8,585 nt of DNA from Thiotrichaceae bacterium (GTDB taxonomy: Bacteria; Pseudomonadota; Gammaproteobacteria; Thiotrichales; Thiotrichaceae): assembly GCA_027008665.1 (NCBI GenBank), contig JALVEA010000345.1, forward strand, positions 1 through 8,585. Reading direction: 5' to 3'. Shown piece after piece: positions 1-7,405 of the stretch (position 1 is its first letter; every line of letters starts with the position of its first letter). A program made the translations under genes and the position numbers. The notes below the pieces were generated by a model. The model ran no database searches, was not told where the DNA came from, and was given only the letters and a program-made list of their open reading frames with translations.

Positions 1-326
1 CTTTTGAATCTTATGTTAATTCAGACTTATTAAATATTCATACACATTCAGAAAAAGAGAATGAATCCTTTATCAGCAAACTTGCCAAAGAAAATCACCC
101 TAAAAAAGTAGAAAATGATGTACATGTAGTCGGAGTCGGTGGTCATACTGATTTTGTAATGTCATATATCTTTGACTGTGAAAATGTTGAAACAGTCACA
201 CTTGGTTTTTCAAAACAATTTCCTAGTATCGAAAAAATAAATATCAGGAAAAAAAATCTTAACGGTGAAATTGTTGAGACATTCAATACCTCTGACAAAA
301 CTGTAATTGATTTCAGCAAACTTTAG
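1..326 (+). CDS. ZrgA/DUF2796-like periplasmic zinc-binding protein, C-terminal fragment
   Basis: A reading frame is open from the left edge (codons begin at base 3) to a TAG at 324-326, giving the last 107 residues; the start lies outside the window. The last 60 residues have the pattern I associate with the C-terminal domain of DUF2796/ZrgA: H48-x-D50-F51-x3-Y55-x-F57-x-C59, a hydrophobic helix, then Q72-F-P74-x-I-E77-x-I and a final beta strand. Upstream there are scattered histidines (residues 12, 14, 32, 41, 48), in keeping with the His-rich segment of that family, though fewer than usual. Family knowledge: ZrgA is a zinc-regulated periplasmic protein reported to help ZnuABC in zinc uptake in Vibrio. 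The role here is inferred from pattern only. No signal peptide can be checked and no convincing terminator follows. It could also be another small secreted metal-binding protein. Confidence 0.6.
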   Translation, partial: FESYVNSDLLNIHTHSEKENESFISKLAKENHPKKVENDVHVVGVGGHTDFVMSYIFDCENVETVTLGFSKQFPSIEKINIRKKNLNGEIVETFNTSDKTVIDFSKL

Positions 327-395
327 GAACTTCCATTTTCCCTAAACGCATCTAAAATAATGACTAGATCGTAATGATTAATCAACAATGCCTGT

Positions 396-423
396 TTGGA
401 ATTGCCATCTTCTCCTATAGAAT
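396..423 (+). promoter_or_regulatory. Possible sigma-70 promoter for dsbC
   Basis: TTGGAA (396-401) and TAGAAT (418-423) are separated by 16 bases. The -10 matches 5 of 6 and the -35 matches 4 of 6 consensus bases. Transcription would start near 430, about 100 bases before the dsbC ATG. The match is only moderate, and no better pair was seen in the 203-base gap after the zrgA-like gene. Confidence 0.35.
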
Positions 424-431
424 AACCTCAA

Positions 432-477
432 GCTACTCTAAGGAAATAAACGCAAATAGAAATCTCATCAGAGTAGC
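432..477 (+). repeat. Inverted repeat in the presumed dsbC leader
   Basis: GCTACTCT (432-439) is perfectly complementary to AGAGTAGC (470-477), with a 30-base AT-rich loop. If the promoter at 396-423 is used, this hairpin would lie at the very 5' end of the transcript. It has no T-run, so it is not a terminator. It could be a leader structure or a protein-binding site, or it could be chance. Confidence 0.35.
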
Positions 478-529
478 CTTACCAATATAGCAATTATTTA
501 AAAATAAACATTTAGGAATTTCATAAAGA

Positions 530-1435
530 ATGATAAAAAAATTATTAATAGCGTCTACACTTACTGGACTACTGCTTTCAGGATTTGCAATCGCAGAGAC
601 TGAAACAAAAACAACAACTGAAATAAAGCAGGAAACAGCGGTAAACAAAACCAAAACAACTGAAACAAAACAAGAAATAGTCGAAAACAAAACTGAAAAA
701 ACGCCAATAGAAAAGGCAGTAACAACTAAAACAAAACAGGAAACAGTCGAAAGCAAAACAACAACAATTGATAGCCTAAAAGAACAATTGACCAAAACAT
801 TTCGTCGTGCGCCTGATTCCTTAACAAAAAGCCCTATTGAAGGTGTTTACCAAGTGCTTTACGGTACTGAAGTTGTCTATGTCAGTGCGGATGCGAAATA
901 CTTTATCGCAGGCGATATGATTGATATGACAACGCGTAAAAACTTATCAGAAATAGCACAGCGCTCAGTACGCAATGGCATTATTAAGGATAAACTTAAA
1001 GACCCTATTGTCTTTAAAGCCAAAAATGAGAAACATGTGATTAAAGTCTTCACCGATATTGACTGCCCTTACTGCGCTAAACTGCATCGTCAAGTACCTG
1101 CCTTAAATGAAAAAGGGATTACAGTTGAATATTTCATGTTCCCTCGCGCTGGGGTTGGTTCAAAATCTTATGATAAAGCGGTTAGTGTATGGTGTGCTGG
1201 TGATAGTGCCGCACAACAAACCGCAATGACAAACGCTAAAGAGCGCAAACCATTCGATGAGAAAAAATGTGAGAATCCAGTCAAGGCACAGTATGAGTTA
1301 GGTCAAAAAATTGGTGTAACAGGAACACCCGCTTTAATCACCAAAACAGGTCGCTTGATTCCAGGCTATATGCCAGCTGATCGCTTAGCTAAAATGTTAG
1401 AAGCAGATCAACCTAAAACCATCTTCCAAAAATAA
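530..1435 (+). CDS. dsbC: DsbC-type thiol:disulfide interchange protein (disulfide isomerase)
   Basis: This 301-residue protein is a periplasmic disulfide isomerase of the DsbC/DsbG family, which in the family is a dimer kept reduced by DsbD. A signal peptide (MIKK, hydrophobic core to about residue 20, cut after A20-I-A22) is followed by a Thr/Lys/Glu-rich stretch (23-78) made of three related units. A DsbC-like dimerisation domain (about 80-155, with 'IEGVYQV...YVSADAKYFIAGDMID') comes next. The thioredoxin-fold domain has active site C179-P-Y-C182, the family's second cysteine pair C222/C247, and the cis-proline loop T266-P267. E. coli DsbC is about 236 residues as precursor; the excess here is essentially the 23-78 linker, which is odd. 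The ATG at 530 has a modest AGGAA Shine-Dalgarno at 514-518 and is the only start giving a clean signal peptide. It stands alone and converges on groEL across a shared terminator. DsbG is the alternative name, but CPYC favours DsbC. Confidence 0.92.
   Translation: MIKKLLIASTLTGLLLSGFAIAETETKTTTEIKQETAVNKTKTTETKQEIVENKTEKTPIEKAVTTKTKQETVESKTTTIDSLKEQLTKTFRRAPDSLTKSPIEGVYQVLYGTEVVYVSADAKYFIAGDMIDMTTRKNLSEIAQRSVRNGIIKDKLKDPIVFKAKNEKHVIKVFTDIDCPYCAKLHRQVPALNEKGITVEYFMFPRAGVGSKSYDKAVSVWCAGDSAAQQTAMTNAKERKPFDEKKCENPVKAQYELGQKIGVTGTPALITKTGRLIPGYMPADRLAKMLEADQPKTIFQK
614..759 (+). repeat. Three degenerate 38-bp in-frame repeats within dsbC
   Basis: Copies lie at 614-651, 656-693 and 722-759. By eye, copies 2 and 3 match at 34 of 38 bases and copies 1 and 3 at 31 of 38. 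Each begins ACAACT and ends ACAAAAC or GCAAAAC. All are in frame and encode TTEIKQETAVNKT, TTETKQEIVENKT and TTKTKQETVESKT (residues 29-41, 43-55, 65-77), forming a hydrophilic, probably extended linker just after the signal peptide. The spacing (42 and 66 bases) is a multiple of three, as expected for repeats kept in a coding region. Confidence 0.8.
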
Positions 1436-1453
1436 ACGATGCCAATCTAAACT

Positions 1454-1490
1454 AAAAAGCCCTGATCAAATTATTTGATCAGGGCTTTTT
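1454..1490. terminator. Bidirectional rho-independent terminator between dsbC and groEL
   Basis: A perfect 17-bp stem (1454-1470 pairing with 1474-1490) closes on a 3-base loop (TTA). The GC-bearing core is AGCCCTGATC, with A5 on the left and T5-6 on the right, so it works in both directions. It lies 18 bases after the dsbC stop and 41 bases past the groEL stop, and would serve both convergent genes. Confidence 0.93.
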
Positions 1491-1531
1491 TCATCTAGCT
1501 AGTAGACTAGGCTAAAATGACTAGAAAAGGC

Positions 1532-3282
<1,751 letters not shown>

Positions 3283-3573
3283 TTAGTCTTCTAATACCGC
3301 TAAAATATCTTCTTCTTTCATCATCAATAATGTTTCACCATCGACTTTCACTTCTGTACCCGCGTACTGACCAAATAAAACTTGATCGCCGATTTTCACA
3401 TCCATTGCGCGCACATCACCAGAGTCTACGATTCTTCCATTACCTGCTGCGATAATTTCACCACGGTTTGGTTTTTCTGTAGCATTATCAGGAATAATGA
3501 TTCCGCCGGCACTTTTACGCTCTTCTTCCATGCGACGTACTAGCACACGATCATGCAAAGGACGAATATTCAT
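3283..3573 (-). CDS. groES: Co-chaperonin GroES (Hsp10)
   Basis: The 96-residue product is the heptameric lid of GroEL. It starts [14 protein letters not shown] and contains the mobile loop (about residues 16-32) with the GroEL-binding tripeptide in G23-G-I-I-I27, one step from the more usual GGIVL. It ends in the [10 protein letters not shown] strand typical of the family. The reading frame extends 19 codons further upstream to an ATG at 3630, but the start at 3573 gives the standard length. It also has a strong GGAG at 3582-3585, 8 bases before the ATG, so I chose it. It is first in the groES-groEL operon and lies about 100 bases downstream of a sigma-32-like promoter and CIRCE-type operator. 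Confidence 0.98.
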   Translation of the reverse strand: MNIRPLHDRVLVRRMEEERKSAGGIIIPDNATEKPNRGEIIAAGNGRIVDSGDVRAMDVKIGDQVLFGQYAGTEVKVDGETLLMMKEEDILAVLED

Positions 3574-3655
3574 ACTATTTACTCCATACATTTTTTTGAT
3601 TTTACTGTATTTAATAACCGCTGATATCAATAGAAAATAAGAATTTCAATTAGAA

Positions 3656-3684
3656 ATTAGCAGTCTCGATTAAGGACTGCTAAT
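3656..3684. promoter_or_regulatory. CIRCE-type HrcA operator of groESL, with compensated arm change
   Basis: TTAGCAGTC (3657-3665), a 9-base spacer and GACTGCTAA (3675-3683) form a perfect inverted repeat that extends one further A:T pair on each side. The classical CIRCE is TTAGCACTC-N9-GAGTGCTAA. Arm length, spacer length, position upstream of groES and 8 of 9 bases per arm all match. The one difference, C to G in the left arm, is mirrored by G to C in the right arm, so symmetry is kept. Family knowledge: HrcA dimers bind CIRCE and repress groESL until heat shock. hrcA itself is not in the window. Confidence 0.88.
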
Positions 3685-3711
3685 GATGTGGTCGGCTTGC
3701 ATTAATTCAAG
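3684..3711 (-). promoter_or_regulatory. Sigma-32-like heat-shock promoter of groESL
   Basis: On the minus strand, CTTGAA (3706-3711) is followed after 14 bases by CCACATCA (3684-3691). This compares with the sigma-32 consensus CTTGAA-N13-15-CCCCATnT: the -35 is exact and the -10 keeps most bases. No sigma-70 -10 sits at the right distance from TTGAAT. Transcription would start near 3677, inside the CIRCE-type operator, which is the ideal place for repression. Confidence 0.68.
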
Positions 3712-3822
3712 AGAAAAAAAAGAGATTATTGAAATATATTTATAAAAAGAAAATTTTTTTGACGAAGGCAGGACTACACAAAGGTATAAGATATTGATTT
3801 TAAAATAGAATTAAAAACCTTA

Positions 3823-3849
3823 GCTTCCCTTTTAGCGCTTAGGTGAAGC
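3823..3849 (-). terminator. Probable fxsA terminator
   Basis: An 8-bp stem with one bulged base (3823-3830 with 3841-3849) has a 10-base loop. On the minus strand it is followed by TAAGG and then a run of five T. It lies about 75 bases beyond the fxsA stop and just ahead of the groESL promoter, where an insulating terminator would be expected. The stem is imperfect and the T-run is offset, so this is moderate support. Confidence 0.45.
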
Positions 3850-3921
3850 GGATATTTTTTTAAACTACTGTGGAATCAAGGGACTATAACTAATGCCGTA
3901 GTAATTTTTCCGATTCAGGGA

Positions 3922-4410
3922 CTAATCACGCTTCAAACGATCATCATCTTTACGCACAAACTCACCTTCATAGACAGTATCTTGGCGAGAGGAGCCTGCA
4001 CCTTGCTGAGATTGTGAGAATCCCCCCATACCTGCTTGCATCTGTACTGCTGAGCGTTTCATGATATACATTGCAAGAGTCTTTCGAGTCGGAGGGATTA
4101 AACAGAAAAACCCCATTGCATCCGTTACAAACCCTGGAGTCATTAGCAATGCACCGCCAACCGCAAGTAAAATCCCTTCAATCAACTCTTGGGCAGGCAA
4201 TGCCCCTGATGATAGATTTTTTTGAAAACGAGACAAAGTAGATAGCCCCTGTTGACGCAAAAGAGTAGCACCTATCATTGCAGTTGCAAGGATCAATAAA
4301 ATAGTTGGTATCGCACCAATAAGACTACCTACCTGAATTAAGAGATAAATCTCAATAACAGGAACCACAATAAATAAGACAAGAAAAATACGAGACACAC
4401 GCAAATTCAT
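3922..4410 (-). CDS. fxsA: FxsA family membrane protein
   Basis: This 162-residue inner-membrane protein belongs to the FxsA family. The name comes from E. coli, where overproduction relieves F-plasmid exclusion of phage T7; its normal job is not known. Hydrophobic helices are at about 7-29, 32-51 and 76-104. The conserved block P92-G-F-V-T-D97 followed by I-P-P-T-R109 identifies the family, and the polar C-terminal tail carries V-Y-E-G-E-F (146-151), a family-typical ending. The tail between 122 and 145 is Gly/Ser/Gln-rich. The ATG at 4410 has an AGG-type site about 9 bases upstream and is preceded by a good promoter. It lies directly upstream of groES in the same direction, an arrangement also found near groES in enterobacteria, but separated by a probable terminator, so co-transcription is not indicated. 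Confidence 0.93.
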   Translation of the reverse strand: MNLRVSRIFLVLFIVVPVIEIYLLIQVGSLIGAIPTILLILATAMIGATLLRQQGLSTLSRFQKNLSSGALPAQELIEGILLAVGGALLMTPGFVTDAMGFFCLIPPTRKTLAMYIMKRSAVQMQAGMGGFSQSQQGAGSSRQDTVYEGEFVRKDDDRLKRD

Positions 4411-4449
4411 CGCAAGCTACCTAAGAAAGTAAATGACAAGATATTAAGA

Positions 4450-4477
4450 ACTATAGTGTATTTTTTTAGCTTTTCAA
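4450..4477 (-). promoter_or_regulatory. fxsA: Sigma-70 promoter of fxsA
   Basis: On the minus strand, TTGAAA (4472-4477) and TATAGT (4450-4455) are separated by 16 bases that include a seven-A run. Both boxes match 5 of 6 consensus bases. Transcription would start near 4443, about 33 bases before the fxsA ATG. This is one of the clearest vegetative promoters in the window. Confidence 0.65.
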
Positions 4478-4574
4478 TCTAAAGCGCATTAAAAAAGAAA
4501 CGTATTAGCTAATTTATTAAACTTATATGCTTAAGAAAAAAGGTCTGTTTAGCTTATTTTGCAACCATATTAAA

Positions 4575-6575
4575 CTAATGAATAATAGATGTTTTTGCAT
4601 GAATTTCAGACATAGGAAAAGGCTTGCCACAATGATAGCCCTGTGCATAATCCACCCCCATTTTTTGCAATAATTTGACTGTAATTTCATTTTCTACTAA
4701 CTCTGCAATAGTGCGTAAGTTCATCACCTGCCCAACCTTATTAACGCCATCCACCATGGCTGCATCTATACGGTTTTTACTCATATTACGAATAAAAGAA
4801 CCATCAATTTTCAAATAATGCAATGTCAGTTCACGTAAATACCTTAATGAAGTAAAACCACTGCCAAAATCATCTAATGAACCTCTACAACCTAAATCAG
4901 ATAATTGTTTCAACATCGTCTGTGTTTCAGAAAAATTAGCTAAAGCAACACTCTCTGATATTTCAAAACATAATAATTCCGGTGCAACTTTTTGATCCTC
5001 AAGAAGCGCTTTAACAAATGAGACAAAATTAGTATCTAACACGCTATCGGCCGAAATATTGATAGTAAATAATCGCCCGCTTTGATTCATCTGACTCTCG
5101 TCATTTTTTACAAGAGTTTCAATTGTTTTACTCACCACCCAACGATCAATGCTTGACATTAAACCTAAACGTTCTGCTGAAGGTAAAAAACTACCTGGAG
5201 ATAATAATTCACCCTGATGTTTCATGCGTACCAACACTTCATACTGAGCATTGCTACAGTCATCTGTTGTATCCAAACAAACAATTGGCTGAATAAAAAG
5301 AACAAACTGATTTTGCTTCAAAGCTTGGTTAATTGATTCATCCCACCTTTGCATTTGATTCATTTTTTCATTATTTGATGAGGTGGCAGTTTTACTTAAA
5401 TCTTCAATATATAATTGATTACGTCCATTTTGCTTTGCCTTATAACAGGCCTTATCAACCGCTATCATTAAATTACTTCGGTCTGATACACGAGATTTTG
5501 AATCAAACTCAATCGCTCCAATACTGACACCGACGGAAAAACTTTTTTTCTGCCAAGTAAAACGATAATCACTCACATCTTCTATAATACGCTGACAGAT
5601 TCTTTTTGATGTTTCTATTTCACATTGCGGCAATAAAATTGCAAATTCATCCCCTCCAACCCGTGCAATTTTATCCGATGCACGCACACTTTTAGTAAAA
5701 ATATCCGCTATTTTCTTTAATAACTCATCACCTGCCGCATGACCGCAGACATCATTGACTACTTTAAAATGATCCAAATCCATATAACACAAAACATGAC
5801 GCTCAGTCGTGCCAGTGGATTTTTCTAATACTTCATCTAAACAACGCTGAAAACTATGTCTGTTTCTTAATCCTGTTAAAGAATCGACGGATGCTTGACG
5901 GTAAAGCTGGTTTATCCTTTTCTTTTCTTCTGTTAAGTCTTGCAAAATCAAAATAACGTAATCAATCGCACCATTATTATTTTGCACAGGCGCTGTTTTT
6001 AACTTTAAATAACGGTACTCACCCGCTAGGTTAATCAGGGTAATTTCACTGAATTCAGAAGGACTAGATCGTGTCTCGAACTGTTTTTCCAAGGTGTCTT
6101 TTAAAATAAAACGCCCATTTTTCGAATTATAATTTTTTATCAATCGATAAATCGACTTCCCTCTCGCATCTTTCCCTTTAAAGCCAAGGATAGTGATCGC
6201 TGCCATATTAATATATTCTATTTCAAACGCTGTATTCAGACGAATAATCCCACCTGCTGCTGCCCCTAAAAAAGTTTCTGTATTTTCAAAAGACAAATTA
6301 ACCCCCTGATTTGACATACCCATCACATCTTGACTTAGAATTGATTGATAACGCACCTTGTAAAGCAAAACACCAAATATAATCACTAACAATAATAATA
6401 CTGCCTGCAATAAGGGTAAAAACAGAGGAACACCTGATACTAAGTCACTGCCTTGATTGTAAAGAGTTTGCCAGATTGCTAAAAGAATACTAAAGATAAA
6501 CAGAATCACAATCGTTACAGCAGAGACCATACCGCTTTCAACATTAGCCTTATTTTTGATATTTTTTATTTTCAT
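4575..6575 (-). CDS. Membrane-anchored PAS-GGDEF-EAL c-di-GMP turnover protein
   Basis: The 666-residue protein makes and/or degrades the second messenger c-di-GMP. Order: a basic N-terminus, two transmembrane helices (about 17-38 and 49-72) with a short outer loop, a PAS sensor domain (about 100-215), GGDEF (about 224-390) and EAL (about 410-660). The diguanylate cyclase signature G307-G-D-E-F311 is intact. The product-inhibition I-site R298-x-x-D301 sits the standard five residues before it. In the phosphodiesterase domain the EAL triad reads E446-V-L448, a common active variant. The other expected catalytic or metal residues are visible: N506, E538, D568-D569 (DDFGSG loop), K589, E625 and Q645. 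Both activities therefore look possible, with the PAS domain or membrane segment probably setting the balance. The Shine-Dalgarno is weak (AAGAT at about 12 bases); the ATG at 6575 is chosen because it puts lysines before the first helix. It is a single gene divergent from the H-NS gene, and the signal sensed is unknown. Confidence 0.95.
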   Translation of the reverse strand: MKIKNIKNKANVESGMVSAVTIVILFIFSILLAIWQTLYNQGSDLVSGVPLFLPLLQAVLLLLVIIFGVLLYKVRYQSILSQDVMGMSNQGVNLSFENTETFLGAAAGGIIRLNTAFEIEYINMAAITILGFKGKDARGKSIYRLIKNYNSKNGRFILKDTLEKQFETRSSPSEFSEITLINLAGEYRYLKLKTAPVQNNNGAIDYVILILQDLTEEKKRINQLYRQASVDSLTGLRNRHSFQRCLDEVLEKSTGTTERHVLCYMDLDHFKVVNDVCGHAAGDELLKKIADIFTKSVRASDKIARVGGDEFAILLPQCEIETSKRICQRIIEDVSDYRFTWQKKSFSVGVSIGAIEFDSKSRVSDRSNLMIAVDKACYKAKQNGRNQLYIEDLSKTATSSNNEKMNQMQRWDESINQALKQNQFVLFIQPIVCLDTTDDCSNAQYEVLVRMKHQGELLSPGSFLPSAERLGLMSSIDRWVVSKTIETLVKNDESQMNQSGRLFTINISADSVLDTNFVSFVKALLEDQKVAPELLCFEISESVALANFSETQTMLKQLSDLGCRGSLDDFGSGFTSLRYLRELTLHYLKIDGSFIRNMSKNRIDAAMVDGVNKVGQVMNLRTIAELVENEITVKLLQKMGVDYAQGYHCGKPFPMSEIHAKTSIIH

Positions 6576-6651
6576 TATTATTATTTATCTTATAAAGATG
6601 GTGAGTAGTAAAAAATTGACAACTCCTTAATAATCACATAAAAATGCTGAC

Positions 6652-6665
6652 TATTACCAGTAATA
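6652..6665. promoter_or_regulatory. 14-bp palindrome in the GGDEF-EAL leader
   Basis: TATTAC-CA-GTAATA is a perfect inverted repeat with 6-bp arms and a 2-base centre, about 80 bases before the GGDEF-EAL start and downstream of its predicted transcription start. It could be a regulator-binding site. AT-rich palindromes of this size can occur by chance in such DNA. Confidence 0.3.
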
Positions 6666-6729
6666 TGGCTTAAATTCAGATAAAGTGTGATTAAGCAAGT
6701 ATAAAATACAAGCCCATTACTTCTTATAT

Positions 6730-6757
6730 ATTATAAAGTGTAAAGCCCCTTCTTCAA
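6730..6757 (-). promoter_or_regulatory. Sigma-70 promoter of the GGDEF-EAL gene
   Basis: On the minus strand, TTGAAG (6752-6757) is followed after 16 bases by a perfect TATAAT (6730-6735). Transcription would begin near 6723, giving a leader of about 148 bases before the ATG. I could not recognise a c-di-GMP (GEMM) riboswitch in this leader. Confidence 0.55.
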
Positions 6758-6767
6758 CGAACTGGCA

Positions 6768-6861
6768 ATATTATTTATACATCTCATTGTTATTAATATA
6801 TATTATTTATACATATCGCTATAAATCACCCCACATATTACAATTAATAATATTATTATAC
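6768..6861 (+). repeat. Direct repeats ATATTATTTATACAT upstream of the H-NS gene
   Basis: Two perfect 15-base copies lie at 6768-6782 and 6800-6814 (32-base period). A shortened copy, ATATTATTATAC, is at 6850-6861. With about 10.5 bp per turn, 32 bases places the two perfect copies on the same face of the helix. The setting suggests protein-binding sites, possibly for H-NS itself, but low base complexity raises the chance of coincidence. Confidence 0.5.
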
Positions 6862-6882
6862 TTGAAAAATGTATTCATAATT

Positions 6883-6917
6883 TATAGTATTGACAACGTA
6901 TAGATTAACTATACATT
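6883..6917 (+). promoter_or_regulatory. Promoter region of the H-NS gene
   Basis: A perfect TTGACA at 6890-6895 is followed after 16 bases by TACATT (6912-6917, 4 of 6), placing the start near 6924. A second possible promoter just upstream is TTGAAA (6862-6867) with TATAGT (6883-6888), spacer 15. Either would give a short leader to the ATG at 6946. Confidence 0.5.
6898..6914. promoter_or_regulatory. Palindromic operator candidate inside the H-NS gene promoter
   Basis: GTATAG (6898-6903), ATTAA, CTATAC (6909-6914) is a perfect 6-5-6 inverted repeat. It fills the spacer and overlaps the -10 of the TTGACA promoter, a position where a bound repressor would block RNA polymerase. The protein that binds is unknown. 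Confidence 0.45.
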
Positions 6918-6945
6918 AATATTACCACCAAATATTGGAGAAAGG

Positions 6946-7260
6946 ATGTCTATCAAATTAGAAAAATTGAGCTTACCTGAATTAATTCAACTACAGAAAG
7001 ATTTAGTTGGTCATATAAAACAGAGGCAAAAAACAGAACGAGTTGCTTTACGAAAACAAATGGAAGAACTCGCTAAACAATCAGGCTTTACCTTTGATGA
7101 GGTTGCTTCCGCTTCTAAAGCGAGAAAAACGATTACAGTAAGACCTAAATATGTAAACCCTCAAAACGCAGAGCAAACATGGACAGGCAGAGGAAGACGC
7201 CCTAAATGGGTTGAGGCTGAATTAGCAGGTGGTAAAAACCTTGAAGATATTTTGATATAA
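6946..7260 (+). CDS. H-NS family nucleoid-associated protein
   Basis: This 104-residue protein is of the H-NS/HvrA/Bv3F type, which binds AT-rich DNA, bridges it and silences horizontally acquired or curved sequences. Residues 1-60 are charged and helical with Leu-rich heptad-like spacing (SLPELIQLQKDL, then a Lys/Arg/Glu coiled coil), as expected for the oligomerisation domain. A short linker leads to the DNA-binding domain (about 66-104) with the diagnostic core T78-W-T-G-R-G-R-R-P-K-W-V89, whose G-R-G-R loop inserts in the minor groove. The domain order and core are complete, though it is shorter than E. coli H-NS (137 residues). The ATG at 6946 is fixed by GGAG (6937-6940) five bases upstream. 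It is divergent from the GGDEF-EAL gene and sits downstream of repeated AT motifs, which suggests autoregulation. It may be one of several paralogues, so I give no symbol. Confidence 0.93.
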   Translation: MSIKLEKLSLPELIQLQKDLVGHIKQRQKTERVALRKQMEELAKQSGFTFDEVASASKARKTITVRPKYVNPQNAEQTWTGRGRRPKWVEAELAGGKNLEDILI

Positions 7261-7405
7261 TTTATCAACTTCGTAATGTCATCGTAAGGTTTAAAACAGG
7301 GTGTTTTTATGTTCTTATTCCTTATGGTGATGTTTAAAATTAAAACAAACAACTGTTCATTTTAATAAAAACAATATTATTACCATTCCATTAGTAATCT
7401 TTATA

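Larger units (their letters stand above)
3574..3921. other. 348-bp fxsA-groES intergenic region
   Basis: There is no gene here. Reading along the minus strand from fxsA, it holds the fxsA stop-proximal direct repeat (3873-3886 resembles 3912-3924) and a probable fxsA terminator hairpin (3823-3849). An AT-rich stretch (about 3715-3820) follows, then the sigma-32-like groESL promoter (3684-3711), the CIRCE-type operator (3656-3684), and a roughly 100-base AT-rich leader to the groES ATG. Confidence 0.8.
6576..6945. other. 370-bp AT-rich divergent control region (GGDEF-EAL / H-NS)
   Basis: No gene of credible length is seen. It contains a leader with a weak ribosome site for the GGDEF-EAL gene and a TATTAC-CA-GTAATA palindrome (6652-6665). 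It also holds the minus-strand promoter (6730-6757), repeated ATATTATTTATACAT motifs (from 6768), two candidate plus-strand promoters, and a palindrome inside the proximal one. It is markedly richer in A and T than the flanking genes, a property favoured by H-NS proteins. Confidence 0.75.

Noticed and set aside
322..346. TTTAGG...CCTAAA inverted repeat after the zrgA-like gene as a terminator
   Set aside because: It has only 6 bp, is AT-rich, has a 13-base loop and lacks a following T-run.
433..795. Minus-strand 120-codon frame, hydrophobic (Val/Ser/Phe-rich)
   Set aside because: It is antisense to the Thr/Lys/Glu repeat part of dsbC. Its apparent hydrophobic repeats are the complement of that low-complexity DNA, and no good ribosome site was seen.
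352..1526. Short shared string ATGACTAGA on both sides of dsbC, considered as attachment-site-like repeats
   Set aside because: It is only about 9 bases and AT-rich, there is no integrase or mobility gene, and dsbC does not look foreign.
3574..3630. Upstream ATG extending GroES by 19 residues
   Set aside because: The extra residues are not GroES-like, and the inner ATG at 3573 has a strong GGAG at the right distance and gives the standard 96-residue length.
6616..6644. Perfect TTGACA on the plus strand at 6616 as a distal H-NS promoter
   Set aside because: No convincing -10 lies 15-19 bases downstream, and it is over 300 bases from the gene.
6576..6723. c-di-GMP riboswitch in the leader of the GGDEF-EAL gene
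   Set aside because: The leader is about 148 bases but lacks the recognisable conserved GEMM motifs; it is simple AT-rich sequence with one palindrome.
7293..7308. AAAACA-GGG-TGTTTT hairpin with T-run as terminator of the H-NS gene
   Set aside because: The stem is only six mostly A:T pairs and too weak to call; no better terminator was seen between the H-NS gene and hemJ.
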